Below, piece after piece: positions 1 to 6,066 of a stretch of 9,087 bases of DNA. The notes below the pieces were generated by a model that saw nothing but the letters and a program-made list of their open reading frames with translations, searched no databases and was not told where the DNA came from. This stretch comes from an uncultured Prevotella sp. (GTDB taxonomy: Bacteria; Bacteroidota; Bacteroidia; Bacteroidales; Bacteroidaceae): assembly GCA_900540885.1 (NCBI GenBank), contig UQHJ01000087.1:1-9087 (forward strand), in the 5' to 3' direction. Each line of letters begins with the position of its first letter. Within the stretch, counting starts at the first letter, position 1. The position numbers and the translations under genes were made by a program.

Positions 1-919
1 CCGTTGCAGCGTCATAACTAACGAGCTCGGCCTTGTCTTGCGTGCGGGGCAACTCAAACATATAGATCGTCTTCTCGTCAGGGCTCCACGCGATGTTGGT
101 AAAGTAGCGGTCGGTAGGGTCGCCTGCTTGTAAGTAAACGGTCTTTTCGGTCGTAGGGTTATATACGCCCACCGTCACCTTGTGACTGGCCATGCCCGCC
201 ATGGGGTACTTCTCAGGAGCTAATTGAGCAACGCGGTGGTTGATGTCGATTAAAGGATAGTCTGTCACCATTGATTGGTCCATGCGGTAGAAGGCCAACA
301 AGGAGCCTTTGGGACTCCAGAATGTGCCCTTATGAATGCCAAACTCATCGCGGTGAACTGAGAGGCCATACTGCAACTCGCGTGTGCCGTCAGTGCTGAC
401 TTGGTGATTTTTGCCGTCAGCGGTGCGTACGTAGAGGTTCCAGTTCTTCACGTAAGCCTCGGCCTTTGAGGCAAAGCAGAGGTCAGAGGCCGACTCACCA
501 GCGGTGCGTTCAGCAGTCCAAACGGCCTTCTTTGCGTTCCAATCGTAAAGTACGCGGAGCTTCTGTGTGCTCAGTAGCACTTGCGTCTTGTTAGCGTAGG
601 GGAACTCGGCGTAAAGCAAGTTATACACCTTGCCCACCTTTGCCGTATCAATAGCGGCATTCACCTCGTTAGTGGTGAAGAGTACTTTAGACTTTTCTTT
701 TACGCTTTTCGCATTGGTGAGGGTGCTCACCTCGTCTACATTGAGTTTTAACAAGCGGTCGCCCCAAAAGGCTGTGCCATAATAGCGGGGCATAATGTTG
801 GCATAGTTGTTGCCACCCCACATCAAGTCTTCAAGCGTAAAGCTCTTCTTGTTTTGTGCCATAGCGGTGGTGCCAAGTAGCAACGCAAGGGTTGCTGCGA
901 TTAAGTGTTTAATGTTCAT
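1..919 (-). CDS. Secreted S9-family (DPP IV-like) peptidase, 5' part only
   Basis: Reading the minus strand from an ATG at 917-919 gives 306 codons without a stop before the left window edge. Residues 1-21 form a signal peptide (MNIKHLIAATLALL core, AMA-Q cleavage site), so the product is exported. The rest looks like the beta-propeller (DPPIV_N) part of a prolyl-oligopeptidase family enzyme. HRDEFGIHKGTFWSPKGSLL at about 189-208 and YRMDQSMVTDYP at 211-222 are signatures of this family, and WSPDEKTIYMF at 278-288 is a typical propeller blade. Family members are about 700 residues, so the alpha/beta-hydrolase domain with the Ser-Asp-His triad lies outside the window. They cleave dipeptides from peptide N termini in the periplasm or at the cell surface. 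Where classical DPP IV has a Glu-Glu pair for the substrate amine, this protein has Asp191-Glu192, so strict DPP IV specificity is uncertain. I found no clear -7 box upstream; a repeat element begins about 65 bases before the start. Confidence 0.85.
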   Translation of the reverse strand, partial: MNIKHLIAATLALLLGTTAMAQNKKSFTLEDLMWGGNNYANIMPRYYGTAFWGDRLLKLNVDEVSTLTNAKSVKEKSKVLFTTNEVNAAIDTAKVGKVYNLLYAEFPYANKTQVLLSTQKLRVLYDWNAKKAVWTAERTAGESASDLCFASKAEAYVKNWNLYVRTADGKNHQVSTDGTRELQYGLSVHRDEFGIHKGTFWSPKGSLLAFYRMDQSMVTDYPLIDINHRVAQLAPEKYPMAGMASHKVTVGVYNPTTEKTVYLQAGDPTDRYFTNIAWSPDEKTIYMFELPRTQDKAELVSYDAAT

Positions 920-983
920 TATATATTGTGTTTGATTTTTCTGGAGTTGAGGGGTAAGTATGTTTTTGGAATGGGTCCTATCT

Positions 984-1222
984 TGTGGGGAAACGCGTCC
1001 TCACTTGGGGGCGACGCGTCCCCGCGTCGGTATTGCCAAGTTGGGGCTCGATGCCCCAACTTGGCAATAAGAAAAGGGTCTTGTATTTGCTTGTCAAGGC
1101 ATCGAGCCTTGCCAAGCAAATGCCGACGCGGGGACGCGTCGCCCCCAGGTGAGGATGAGTTCTCCCAGGTGAGGATGCATTCCCCCAGGTGAGGATGCGT
1201 TCTCCAGGTGAGGATGCGTAAC
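984..1222. repeat. Nested inverted repeat with two inner hairpins (REPIN-like extragenic element)
   Basis: Outer arms of about 26 bases (about 1005-1030 and 1123-1148) are complementary apart from one position. Each arm is followed inward by its own hairpin. Hairpin 1 has perfect 17-base arms at 1031-1047 and 1053-1069 with loop TCGAT. Hairpin 2 has 16-base arms at 1085-1100 and 1106-1121 with one mismatch and loop ATCGA, the reverse complement of the first loop. The two halves are therefore diverged inverted copies of one hairpin-bearing unit, the layout of a REPIN (two REP sequences head to head). A reversed copy of a 20-base unit (989-1007) flanks the left side and four direct copies flank the right. 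Read as RNA it folds into a three-way junction. No plausible coding content is present. The identity as a mobile repeat is inferred from its shape. Confidence 0.75.
1146..1222 (+). repeat. Four tandem copies of a 20-base unit
   Basis: Units starting CAGGTGAGGATG begin at 1146, 1166, 1186 and 1205, giving spacings of 20, 20 and 19. Their second halves vary (AGTTCTCC, CATTCCCC, CGTTCTC, CGTAAC). A reverse-complement copy (CTCACTTG at its end) lies at 989-1007 on the other side of the palindromic core. The units contain ACGC/GCGT-type words also found in the outer arms, so they probably belong to the same element. There is no unique spacer between them. Confidence 0.8.
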
Positions 1223-1241
1223 TATTAGAAATCAACTCTCT

Positions 1242-1462
1242 TCATTGTTCATTAAAAATAAAGTTCAAACCGCTTTTCACATAGTGTGTAAACTTGCGGT
1301 CTGAACTTATAAGTGGTACCTGGTCGGTAATAGCTTGTGCCACGATGATGCGGTCATTAGGGTCGCGGTGATCAGAACATAGAGGCAAGGCCGCGTAGGT
1401 CTGTAAGTGCTTTTCGGTAACTTTATAACCTCATAGCCATCAAACTTTTTAAAAGTCTCTCG
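1242..1462 (-). pseudogene. Degraded C-terminal fragment of a PIN-domain (VapC-type) protein
   Basis: On the minus strand, 1430 down to a TGA at 1242-1244 reads open for 62 codons. It contains VTEKHLQTYAALPL, then HRDPNDRIIVAQAI, then SSDRKF and GLNFIFN. This is the C-terminal half of a PIN-domain nuclease of the VapC type: the DPxDR and SSD segments hold the C-terminal acidic metal-binding residues. An in-frame TGA (1431-1433) interrupts it upstream. The preceding piece continues in another frame as RETFKKFDGYEVI (about 1424-1462), pointing to a frameshift. The N-terminal half, with its first catalytic Asp, and any antitoxin are missing, since the fragment abuts the stop codon of the methyltransferase gene. 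Family recognition is from motifs. The protein cannot be a functional toxin as it stands. Confidence 0.75.
1254..1308 (-). terminator. Possible terminator stem inside the PIN remnant
   Basis: Bases 1261-1273 and 1296-1308 pair over 13 positions, with one G-U when read as minus-strand RNA. The loop is 22 bases, and the stem is followed on the minus strand by TTATTTTTAA. The stem lies about 160 bases beyond the methyltransferase stop, so it could end that transcript. The long loop and its position inside former coding sequence make this tentative. Confidence 0.3.
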
Positions 1463-1465
1463 GAA

Positions 1466-2950
1466 TTAGTCGCGCTTGCGTCCGCCACTAAATCCGCCTT
1501 TCTTCTTAAATCCGCCTTCGCGTTTTTTGAAGCCGTCCTTCTTAAATCCACCGTTCTTGAAGCCGCCTTCACCCTTGCCGCCACGGAAGCCACCTTCGCG
1601 TTTGGGCTTGCGTGGAGCACGCGTCTGTTCAAACTCGCGGTGCTTGCTACGCAGAATGCGATATTTGGCTTCGGTCTCATCGTCGTCAAAGCGTGTCTCC
1701 TCCTCGTCGTTGATGCGCTTCTTAAACTCGTCTCGTTGGGTGCGGAAACGACGTTGGTCGCTCATGAGGCGGCGCTCTTCGTCGGTCTTTACCTTGCCGC
1801 CTTCCGCGCGAAATTCGCTGAGTTTACCGCTAAAGAGCTGATACTTGCGGAAGTCGCAGTCGAGCTTACCATTGAATATCTGCGTTTTGAGGCTGGGACG
1901 CAAACCAAGGTTTTCGAACAGCTCAGCCTTTGACGAGATAATCCAAGCCTCGCCCCCTTGGAACTCATTCTTCAACACCTTGCCAATGGCTTGGTAAAGG
2001 CCCAAGATGTCGGGCGGTGTTAAGCGTTCGCCATAAGGAGGATTGGTCACCATGATAGCCTTCTCGCTGGGATTCTTAAACTTGCGGAAGTCCTGTGCTT
2101 CAACGGTTACAATGTCGGACACGCCAGCGCTGCGTACGTTCTTTAGGGCAATGTCGACAGTAGGCACGTTAATGTCGTAACCATAGATATGGTGCGTAAA
2201 CTCACGTTCTTGTGAGTCGTCGTCATAGATTTCTTGTAAGAGGTTGGCATCGAAGTCTTTCCACTTCTCAAAGCCAAATGATTTGCGGAACACACCAGGG
2301 TAGATATTGCGCGCCATTAAGGCAGCTTCTACCAAGAACGTACCCGAACCGCAGAAGGGATCGATGAAGTCGCAGTCGCCCGTCCAGCCCGTCAACTTAA
2401 TCAAGCCAGCGGCCAACACCTCGTTGATAGGAGCTTCGACCGTAGCCACGCGGTAGCCGCGCAAGTGGAGCGAGTCGCCCGAAGAGTCGAGTGAGAGTGT
2501 GCAGTCAGCCTCTGCTATGTGGATATTGAGCTTTACGTCGGGGTTGGTAATGCGAATGTTAGGACGTTCGCCCGTCGTGTCGCGGAAGTAGTCGACGATA
2601 GCGTCCTTCACCTTATAGGCCACAAACTTAGAGTGGCGGAACTCTTCAGAGAACACCACCGAGTCAACGGCAAACGTTGTGTTAACGTCTAAGTACTGGC
2701 TCCAGTCAATGCTGCGCACTGCGGCATACACGTCGTCAGCACTCTTTGCCTTAAAGTGCTTAATGGGTTTGAGCACGCGAATGGCCGTGCGCAAGCAGAA
2801 GTTGGCACGATACATCATGGCCTTGTCGCCAGTGAACGACACCATGCGGCGTCCTATTTGTACGTTGTTTGCACCGAGTTCGGTGAGTTCTTGTGCCAAT
2901 ACCTCTTCCAGTCCTTGAAAGGTTTTGGCTATGAGTTCAAATTCTTGCAT
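1466..2950 (-). CDS. rlmL: THUMP-domain class I SAM-dependent rRNA methyltransferase (RlmL/YcbY N-terminal-half type)
   Basis: This 494-residue protein is a probable 23S rRNA guanine-N2 methyltransferase (the G2445-type enzyme), acting on ribosomal RNA in the cytoplasm with S-adenosylmethionine. An N-terminal ferredoxin-like and THUMP RNA-binding region covers about 1-160. The Rossmann methyltransferase domain starts near 190: motif I is DPFCGSGTFLVEAA at 197-210 and the catalytic NPPYGERL is at 303-310. The fused RlmK domain of E. coli RlmKL is absent, as is usual in this phylum. After 385 comes a charged, coiled-coil-like stretch, then from about 452 a low-complexity tail of GGF(K/R) repeats ending GGRKRD, probably binding RNA nonspecifically. 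I start it at the ATG at 2948-2950 (MQEFELIAKT) rather than the in-frame TTG two codons upstream. It lies downstream of the serine acetyltransferase on the same strand with a 127-base gap. The exact target base is inferred from the family. Confidence 0.9.
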   Translation of the reverse strand: MQEFELIAKTFQGLEEVLAQELTELGANNVQIGRRMVSFTGDKAMMYRANFCLRTAIRVLKPIKHFKAKSADDVYAAVRSIDWSQYLDVNTTFAVDSVVFSEEFRHSKFVAYKVKDAIVDYFRDTTGERPNIRITNPDVKLNIHIAEADCTLSLDSSGDSLHLRGYRVATVEAPINEVLAAGLIKLTGWTGDCDFIDPFCGSGTFLVEAALMARNIYPGVFRKSFGFEKWKDFDANLLQEIYDDDSQEREFTHHIYGYDINVPTVDIALKNVRSAGVSDIVTVEAQDFRKFKNPSEKAIMVTNPPYGERLTPPDILGLYQAIGKVLKNEFQGGEAWIISSKAELFENLGLRPSLKTQIFNGKLDCDFRKYQLFSGKLSEFRAEGGKVKTDEERRLMSDQRRFRTQRDEFKKRINDEEETRFDDDETEAKYRILRSKHREFEQTRAPRKPKREGGFRGGKGEGGFKNGGFKKDGFKKREGGFKKKGGFSGGRKRD

Positions 2951-2958
2951 AATCAAGT

Positions 2959-2998
2959 TAATGTGCTAATATGCTAATGTGTCCATGGGCTAATGTGG
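2959..2998. repeat. Octamer tandem array just upstream of the methyltransferase start
   Basis: Five consecutive 8-base units keep exact register: TAATGTGC, TAATATGC, TAATGTGT, CCATGGGC (decayed) and TAATGTGG. On the minus strand this lies 8 to 48 bases before the ATG of the methyltransferase, in its probable 5' leader. Slippage could alter the leader length in 8-base steps without touching the protein. Confidence 0.65.
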
Positions 2999-3006
2999 CC
3001 TATGTA

Positions 3007-3066
3007 TCGCGTGTTTCCTACACACGCGAAGTAGAAACTATATTATCGCGTGCTGGAAAGCACGCG
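3007..3066 (-). terminator. Two adjacent hairpins between cysE and the methyltransferase gene
   Basis: Stem A pairs 3007-3014 with 3022-3029 (TCGCGTGT/ACACGCGA, 7-base loop). Stem B pairs 3047-3054 with 3059-3066 (CGCGTGCT/AGCACGCG, GGAA loop). Both are perfect 8-base stems sharing the CGCGTG core. On the minus strand, B comes 11 bases after the cysE stop and A follows. No long T-run follows either, so they may act as mRNA-stabilising or attenuating structures between two co-transcribed genes rather than as full terminators. Confidence 0.45.
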
Positions 3067-3077
3067 TTACGTAGGGG

Positions 3078-3962
3078 CTACACTTTCTCCCCTGCGGACA
3101 CGTCGTGTGTGACCCACTTATTGGCACCAATTACGGCCCCTCGTCCGATTGTGATGCGTCCTAAGACGGTGGCGTTAGAGTAAACGATCACACCGTCTTC
3201 GAGAATGGGGTGACGCGGGTTATTCTTAACTGGGTTGCCATGCTCGTCGAGCGGAAAACTCTTTGCGCCGAGTGTGACACCTTGGTAGAGCTTAACGTTA
3301 CGACCAATGATACATGTGGCTCCGATTACCACACCCGTGCCGTGGTCGATGGTGAAGTATTCGCCAATCTGTGCCCCAGGGTGAATGTCGATGCCCGTTT
3401 CGCTGTGTGCCAATTCCGTAATGATACGCGGAATGAGCGGCACGTCCAATCGATACAATTCATGTGCGATGCGGTAACATGTCAAGGCGCGAATGGCGGG
3501 GTAGCAACTGATCACCTCACCATAATTCTGTGCTGCAGGATCGCCCAAGTAAGCCGCTTCAACGTCGGTAGCCAATGTGCGGCGCACCTGAGGCAGTAGG
3601 CTGATGAGAGAGGCCGCAATGGCCTCTGCCTTGGCGTGATAGTCAATGCCCATGCAGCGATTGTCCTCTTCTTGTCGGCCAAAACAGAGTCCCGCCTGTA
3701 CCTGTGCGGTGAGCAACGAGAAGAGGCGTTCCACTTCCATGCCGATGTGGTAACGCACGGTCACGGCATTCAGTGTGCTGCGTCCGTAGTACCCCGGAAA
3801 GAGCACAGCGCGACACAACCCAATAATCTCTTCCAATGCAGCAGAGGAGGGTAGTGGGTCGCCATGTCGGTGTTGATGAAAGAGTCCTTTCATTTTCGCC
3901 GTGTCCGATAGGTCGTCAACCGTTTGACGAAGTAGATGCGAGTATGTTTCGGGAGGATTCAT
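3078..3962 (-). CDS. cysE: Serine O-acetyltransferase (CysE/EpsC family)
   Basis: This 294-residue cytoplasmic enzyme transfers acetyl from acetyl-CoA to L-serine, the first committed step of cysteine synthesis; O-acetylserine then goes to CysK. The N-terminal helical domain (1-185) includes HQHRHGDPLPS at 29-39 and LFPGYYGRSTLN at 54-65, typical of the EpsC-like subfamily of Bacteroidota. The C-terminal left-handed beta-helix of hexapeptide repeats runs from about 189 to the end. By alignment of motifs with E. coli CysE, the catalytic residues are present: Asp192 in GIDIHPGAQIG, His207 in IDHGTG and His251 in PRHPILED. The C terminus stops soon after the helix (WVTHDVSAGEKV), without the long tail that mediates CysK binding and feedback control in enterobacteria; whether it pairs with CysK is unknown. 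The start ATG at 3960-3962 lies 21 bases downstream of a perfect -7 box. No cysK is in the window. Confidence 0.93.
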   Translation of the reverse strand: MNPPETYSHLLRQTVDDLSDTAKMKGLFHQHRHGDPLPSSAALEEIIGLCRAVLFPGYYGRSTLNAVTVRYHIGMEVERLFSLLTAQVQAGLCFGRQEEDNRCMGIDYHAKAEAIAASLISLLPQVRRTLATDVEAAYLGDPAAQNYGEVISCYPAIRALTCYRIAHELYRLDVPLIPRIITELAHSETGIDIHPGAQIGEYFTIDHGTGVVIGATCIIGRNVKLYQGVTLGAKSFPLDEHGNPVKNNPRHPILEDGVIVYSNATVLGRITIGRGAVIGANKWVTHDVSAGEKV

Positions 3963-3983
3963 TCAAGGTCGTTTTTATGTTGG

Positions 3984-3991
3984 CAAAGGTA
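3984..3991 (-). promoter_or_regulatory. Bacteroidota -7 box (TACCTTTG) for cysE
   Basis: On the minus strand TACCTTTG matches the consensus TAnnTTTG exactly and ends 21 bases before the cysE ATG. This predicts a leader of roughly 15 bases. I see no good TTTG -33 element at the expected distance. Confidence 0.7.
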
Positions 3992-4067
3992 CGAAAAACT
4001 TTTCGATACGCATTATCCCTTGCTCCTTTATGATAACGCGTTTTGGTAGTCGGACCTTTCAAAAAGC

Positions 4068-4099
4068 GCGGTAATTGGTTATAAATTCGGTATTACCGC
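4068..4099. promoter_or_regulatory. Inverted repeat GCGGTAAT-N16-ATTACCGC in the divergent intergenic region
   Basis: Perfect 8-base arms (4068-4075 and 4092-4099) are separated by 16 bases in the 252-base gap between the divergent cysE and surface-protein genes. The arm centres are 24 bases apart, a little over two helical turns, so an operator for a dimeric or tetrameric regulator is plausible. It lies about 75-105 bases upstream of the cysE -7 box and just upstream of the putative promoter of the 4215 gene. A plain hairpin is the alternative. No regulator is identified. Confidence 0.4.
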
Positions 4100-4122
4100 A
4101 AAAACTACCCCCTTACCACATG

Positions 4123-4149
4123 TTGTATAACACAAAAACGCCAATTTTG
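4123..4149 (+). promoter_or_regulatory. Weak candidate promoter for the surface-protein operon
   Basis: CAATTTTG at 4142-4149 matches TAnnTTTG except for its first base. TTG at 4123-4125 could serve as the -33 element, though the spacing (16) is short. The predicted leader of about 60 bases contains a small hairpin (GCGCA-AGGC-TGCGC, 4162-4175) followed by an A-rich stretch (4188-4213) up to the ATG, as is common in Bacteroidota genes that start without a Shine-Dalgarno site. Confidence 0.4.
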
Positions 4150-4214
4150 CACTCGGTTTCAGCGCAAGGCTGCGCATCTAATGCAATTAATAATAAAAAA
4201 ATATACAACAAGCA

Positions 4215-6035
4215 ATGACAAAGAAATTTACCTCAGTGCTACTGTTGCTCGTGAGCTGCGTAATGAGCGCTCTGGCACAACAAGTAGCAAGCACACCTAC
4301 CACGTGGAGCAAACTTGAGCCGGGCAATCAGTACCTTGTCCTCGTTAAGTCTGACAAGACGAATAGCAATGGTAATTTTATGTATTTGTCTCCTGATGAC
4401 AAGTATGCACATACTGATGCTGCTTCTGTTGGCTTGGACTTGATTGGCAGTAAACTTACTGACGATGACAAAAAGTATCTTTGGATTGTAACAAAAGAAG
4501 GCAAAACCATTACTATTAAAAGCAAACTTAACAATACGGGTTTTAAAGTTAAGGATCGAAACGATGTGTTGAACATGAGTTCAACACTCACTACGTTTGA
4601 TGTTGCTGAAGAAGATAATGCCATTACTCTTTCATATTATGGATCGTATTGGTTTTTTGGTACAAAATATTATACCACCTACGTTACAAGCAAGGACGAT
4701 TCAAACACGGGTAGCTTTAATACCTCAGAAAAACCTGGGAATAGCAAAGCCAAGTTTATCTTCTATGCAGTAGAGCAACCCACAAAGGTGACCTATAACT
4801 ATATTGATAATCAAGATAACAAGGTTCGTTATTCTTATTCATACGATGTATATGAAGGACAGAACTATCCTGAAAGTTCAATCACCTCCGAGAGTTTACC
4901 CACTTATGTTTCATTGGGTCAAACGTATCAACCTACTGGCTTATTCCACAAGGCTACAAGCGAGACTACGTTCAATTTTGATTTGAATGTCAACTTGCCC
5001 TTCACTACCAGCACTGATGAGGCACCTGTTTACTATTACTTGGTGAATGGTACAGATACACGTAATCGCGTTTATGCCAATGGCTCTTCATTAGCTATTC
5101 GCACCGATGGTCAAGCAGCACAATTGAACGATGTTCGTGGCGACCTTTGGTATGTAAAGGGTAATCCTTTTGATGGATTCCAATTCTCAAGCGTTGGGTC
5201 TGGACATTTGGCTAAGTCAAGCGCTACGCTTAGTAATTCCTATCTCTGTTCTCTTGCTTTTAGTGGTTCAATGAGTACAGATACTTGGAAAATCTATAAG
5301 ATAGATGATGAAGCATTCGGTATTTATGGTTATTCTACTTCTTGGACTAGTTCAGGTAACAATGTAGCATGGACAAATGATGGTAACAATCGTATCGGTT
5401 TTGAAATCGGACTCAGCACCACAGATGCTACCAAGACTTTCCGCCTCATTCCCGCTACTATCACCATGCCGCTCAACTACTCAGAGGCTGACAACAAGAC
5501 CTTTGCCACGACTTGCTTGCCTTATGCTGTTGAGGTAGCGGAAGGTCAAGACAACATCAAGGCTTACGCTGCTAAGTTGAATGACGAAAAGACTGAACTT
5601 CAGATGAATGCCGTGACGGCCGTACCTGCTAATCAAGGTATCATCTTGAGTGGTGAAAGCGCAAGTGACAATCAGGTCGTACTGAACGTGATTGCTTCTG
5701 CCGATGCTATTGACAACGACCTCTTAGGTACTACCAGTGAGATCAGCACCGAAGGCATCTTATCCCTTGGCCGCGCCAATGGTACGGGCAGTGTAGGGTT
5801 CTTCCGCTCTACGAATGGGACGTTGAAGGCTAATCGTGCTTACCTCAAGGTAGACAACGAGACCATTCAGTCTCTCGCGATGAACTTTGGTGGCACAACA
5901 ACGGGTATCACGAATGCCATTAAGAATGATGTTACCCCCAACGCTCCTATCTACGACCTCAGCGGTCGCCGCGTGTTTACTACCGTGAAGGGCAATATCT
6001 ATTTGCAGCAAGGACGCAAATTTATTGCTCAATAA
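4215..6035 (+). CDS. Large secreted surface protein of unknown function with C-terminal sorting-like tail
   Basis: I do not recognise a catalytic family. Residues 1-21 are a signal peptide (MTKKFTSVLLLLVSC, ALA-Q cleavage). There is a Cys at 15, but it lies inside the hydrophobic core and is not a convincing lipobox. Two beta-rich modules may be related: LWIVTKEGKTITIKSKLNN (89-107) within about 38-187, and LWYVKGNPFDGFQFSSVGSG (311-330) within about 270-363. Both pair an LW-x-V strand with a following Gly/Asn-rich strand, reminiscent of ricin-like carbohydrate-binding trefoils. Between them is a YNYID...YEGQNYP linker (194-219). Residues 415-560 resemble a C-terminal module common in Prevotella surface proteins (TFATTCLPYAVEV, then VPANQGIILSG). 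The end (579-606) carries YDLSGRRV, GNIYLQQGRKF, like a degenerate type IX secretion sorting domain. The first two-thirds look richer in A/T than the last third. A 58-codon gene follows after 31 bases. Confidence 0.8.
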   Translation: MTKKFTSVLLLLVSCVMSALAQQVASTPTTWSKLEPGNQYLVLVKSDKTNSNGNFMYLSPDDKYAHTDAASVGLDLIGSKLTDDDKKYLWIVTKEGKTITIKSKLNNTGFKVKDRNDVLNMSSTLTTFDVAEEDNAITLSYYGSYWFFGTKYYTTYVTSKDDSNTGSFNTSEKPGNSKAKFIFYAVEQPTKVTYNYIDNQDNKVRYSYSYDVYEGQNYPESSITSESLPTYVSLGQTYQPTGLFHKATSETTFNFDLNVNLPFTTSTDEAPVYYYLVNGTDTRNRVYANGSSLAIRTDGQAAQLNDVRGDLWYVKGNPFDGFQFSSVGSGHLAKSSATLSNSYLCSLAFSGSMSTDTWKIYKIDDEAFGIYGYSTSWTSSGNNVAWTNDGNNRIGFEIGLSTTDATKTFRLIPATITMPLNYSEADNKTFATTCLPYAVEVAEGQDNIKAYAAKLNDEKTELQMNAVTAVPANQGIILSGESASDNQVVLNVIASADAIDNDLLGTTSEISTEGILSLGRANGTGSVGFFRSTNGTLKANRAYLKVDNETIQSLAMNFGGTTTGITNAIKNDVTPNAPIYDLSGRRVFTTVKGNIYLQQGRKFIAQ

Positions 6036-6066
6036 AGATTACTTACTAAACGATTACAAAAAGACA

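Noticed and set aside
1005..1148. tRNA or other known structured RNA, because of the cloverleaf-like fold
   Set aside because: The stems are far longer than those of tRNA, there is no CCA/anticodon/T-loop pattern, and the halves are inverted copies of each other.
1146..1222. CRISPR-like array
   Set aside because: The 20-base units are contiguous with no unique spacers, and no cas genes are in the window.
905..1235. Open frames on both strands through the 984-1222 repeat, with GDASP-like peptide repeats
   Set aside because: They are translations of the palindrome and the 20-base repeats, have no family, and occur on both strands at once because the sequence is palindromic.
1242..1462. Active VapC toxin with its antitoxin
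   Set aside because: The N-terminal catalytic half is missing, the frame is broken, and no antitoxin gene is adjacent.
1476..1933. Plus-strand open frames opposite the methyltransferase gene
   Set aside because: They are shadows of the low-complexity C-terminal coding region and have no recognisable motif.
2951..2956. TTG start two codons upstream for the methyltransferase
   Set aside because: The ATG at 2948-2950 gives the usual MQEFELIAKT-type N terminus, so the TTG adds nothing.
3210..3854. Plus-strand open frames opposite cysE
   Set aside because: The minus strand encodes a complete, motif-perfect acetyltransferase; the opposite frames are incidental.
6025..6066. Longer start (14 extra residues) for the small protein
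   Set aside because: The extra ATG lies inside the end of the surface-protein gene, and the extension is not of the KxYxxP type seen at the internal ATG.
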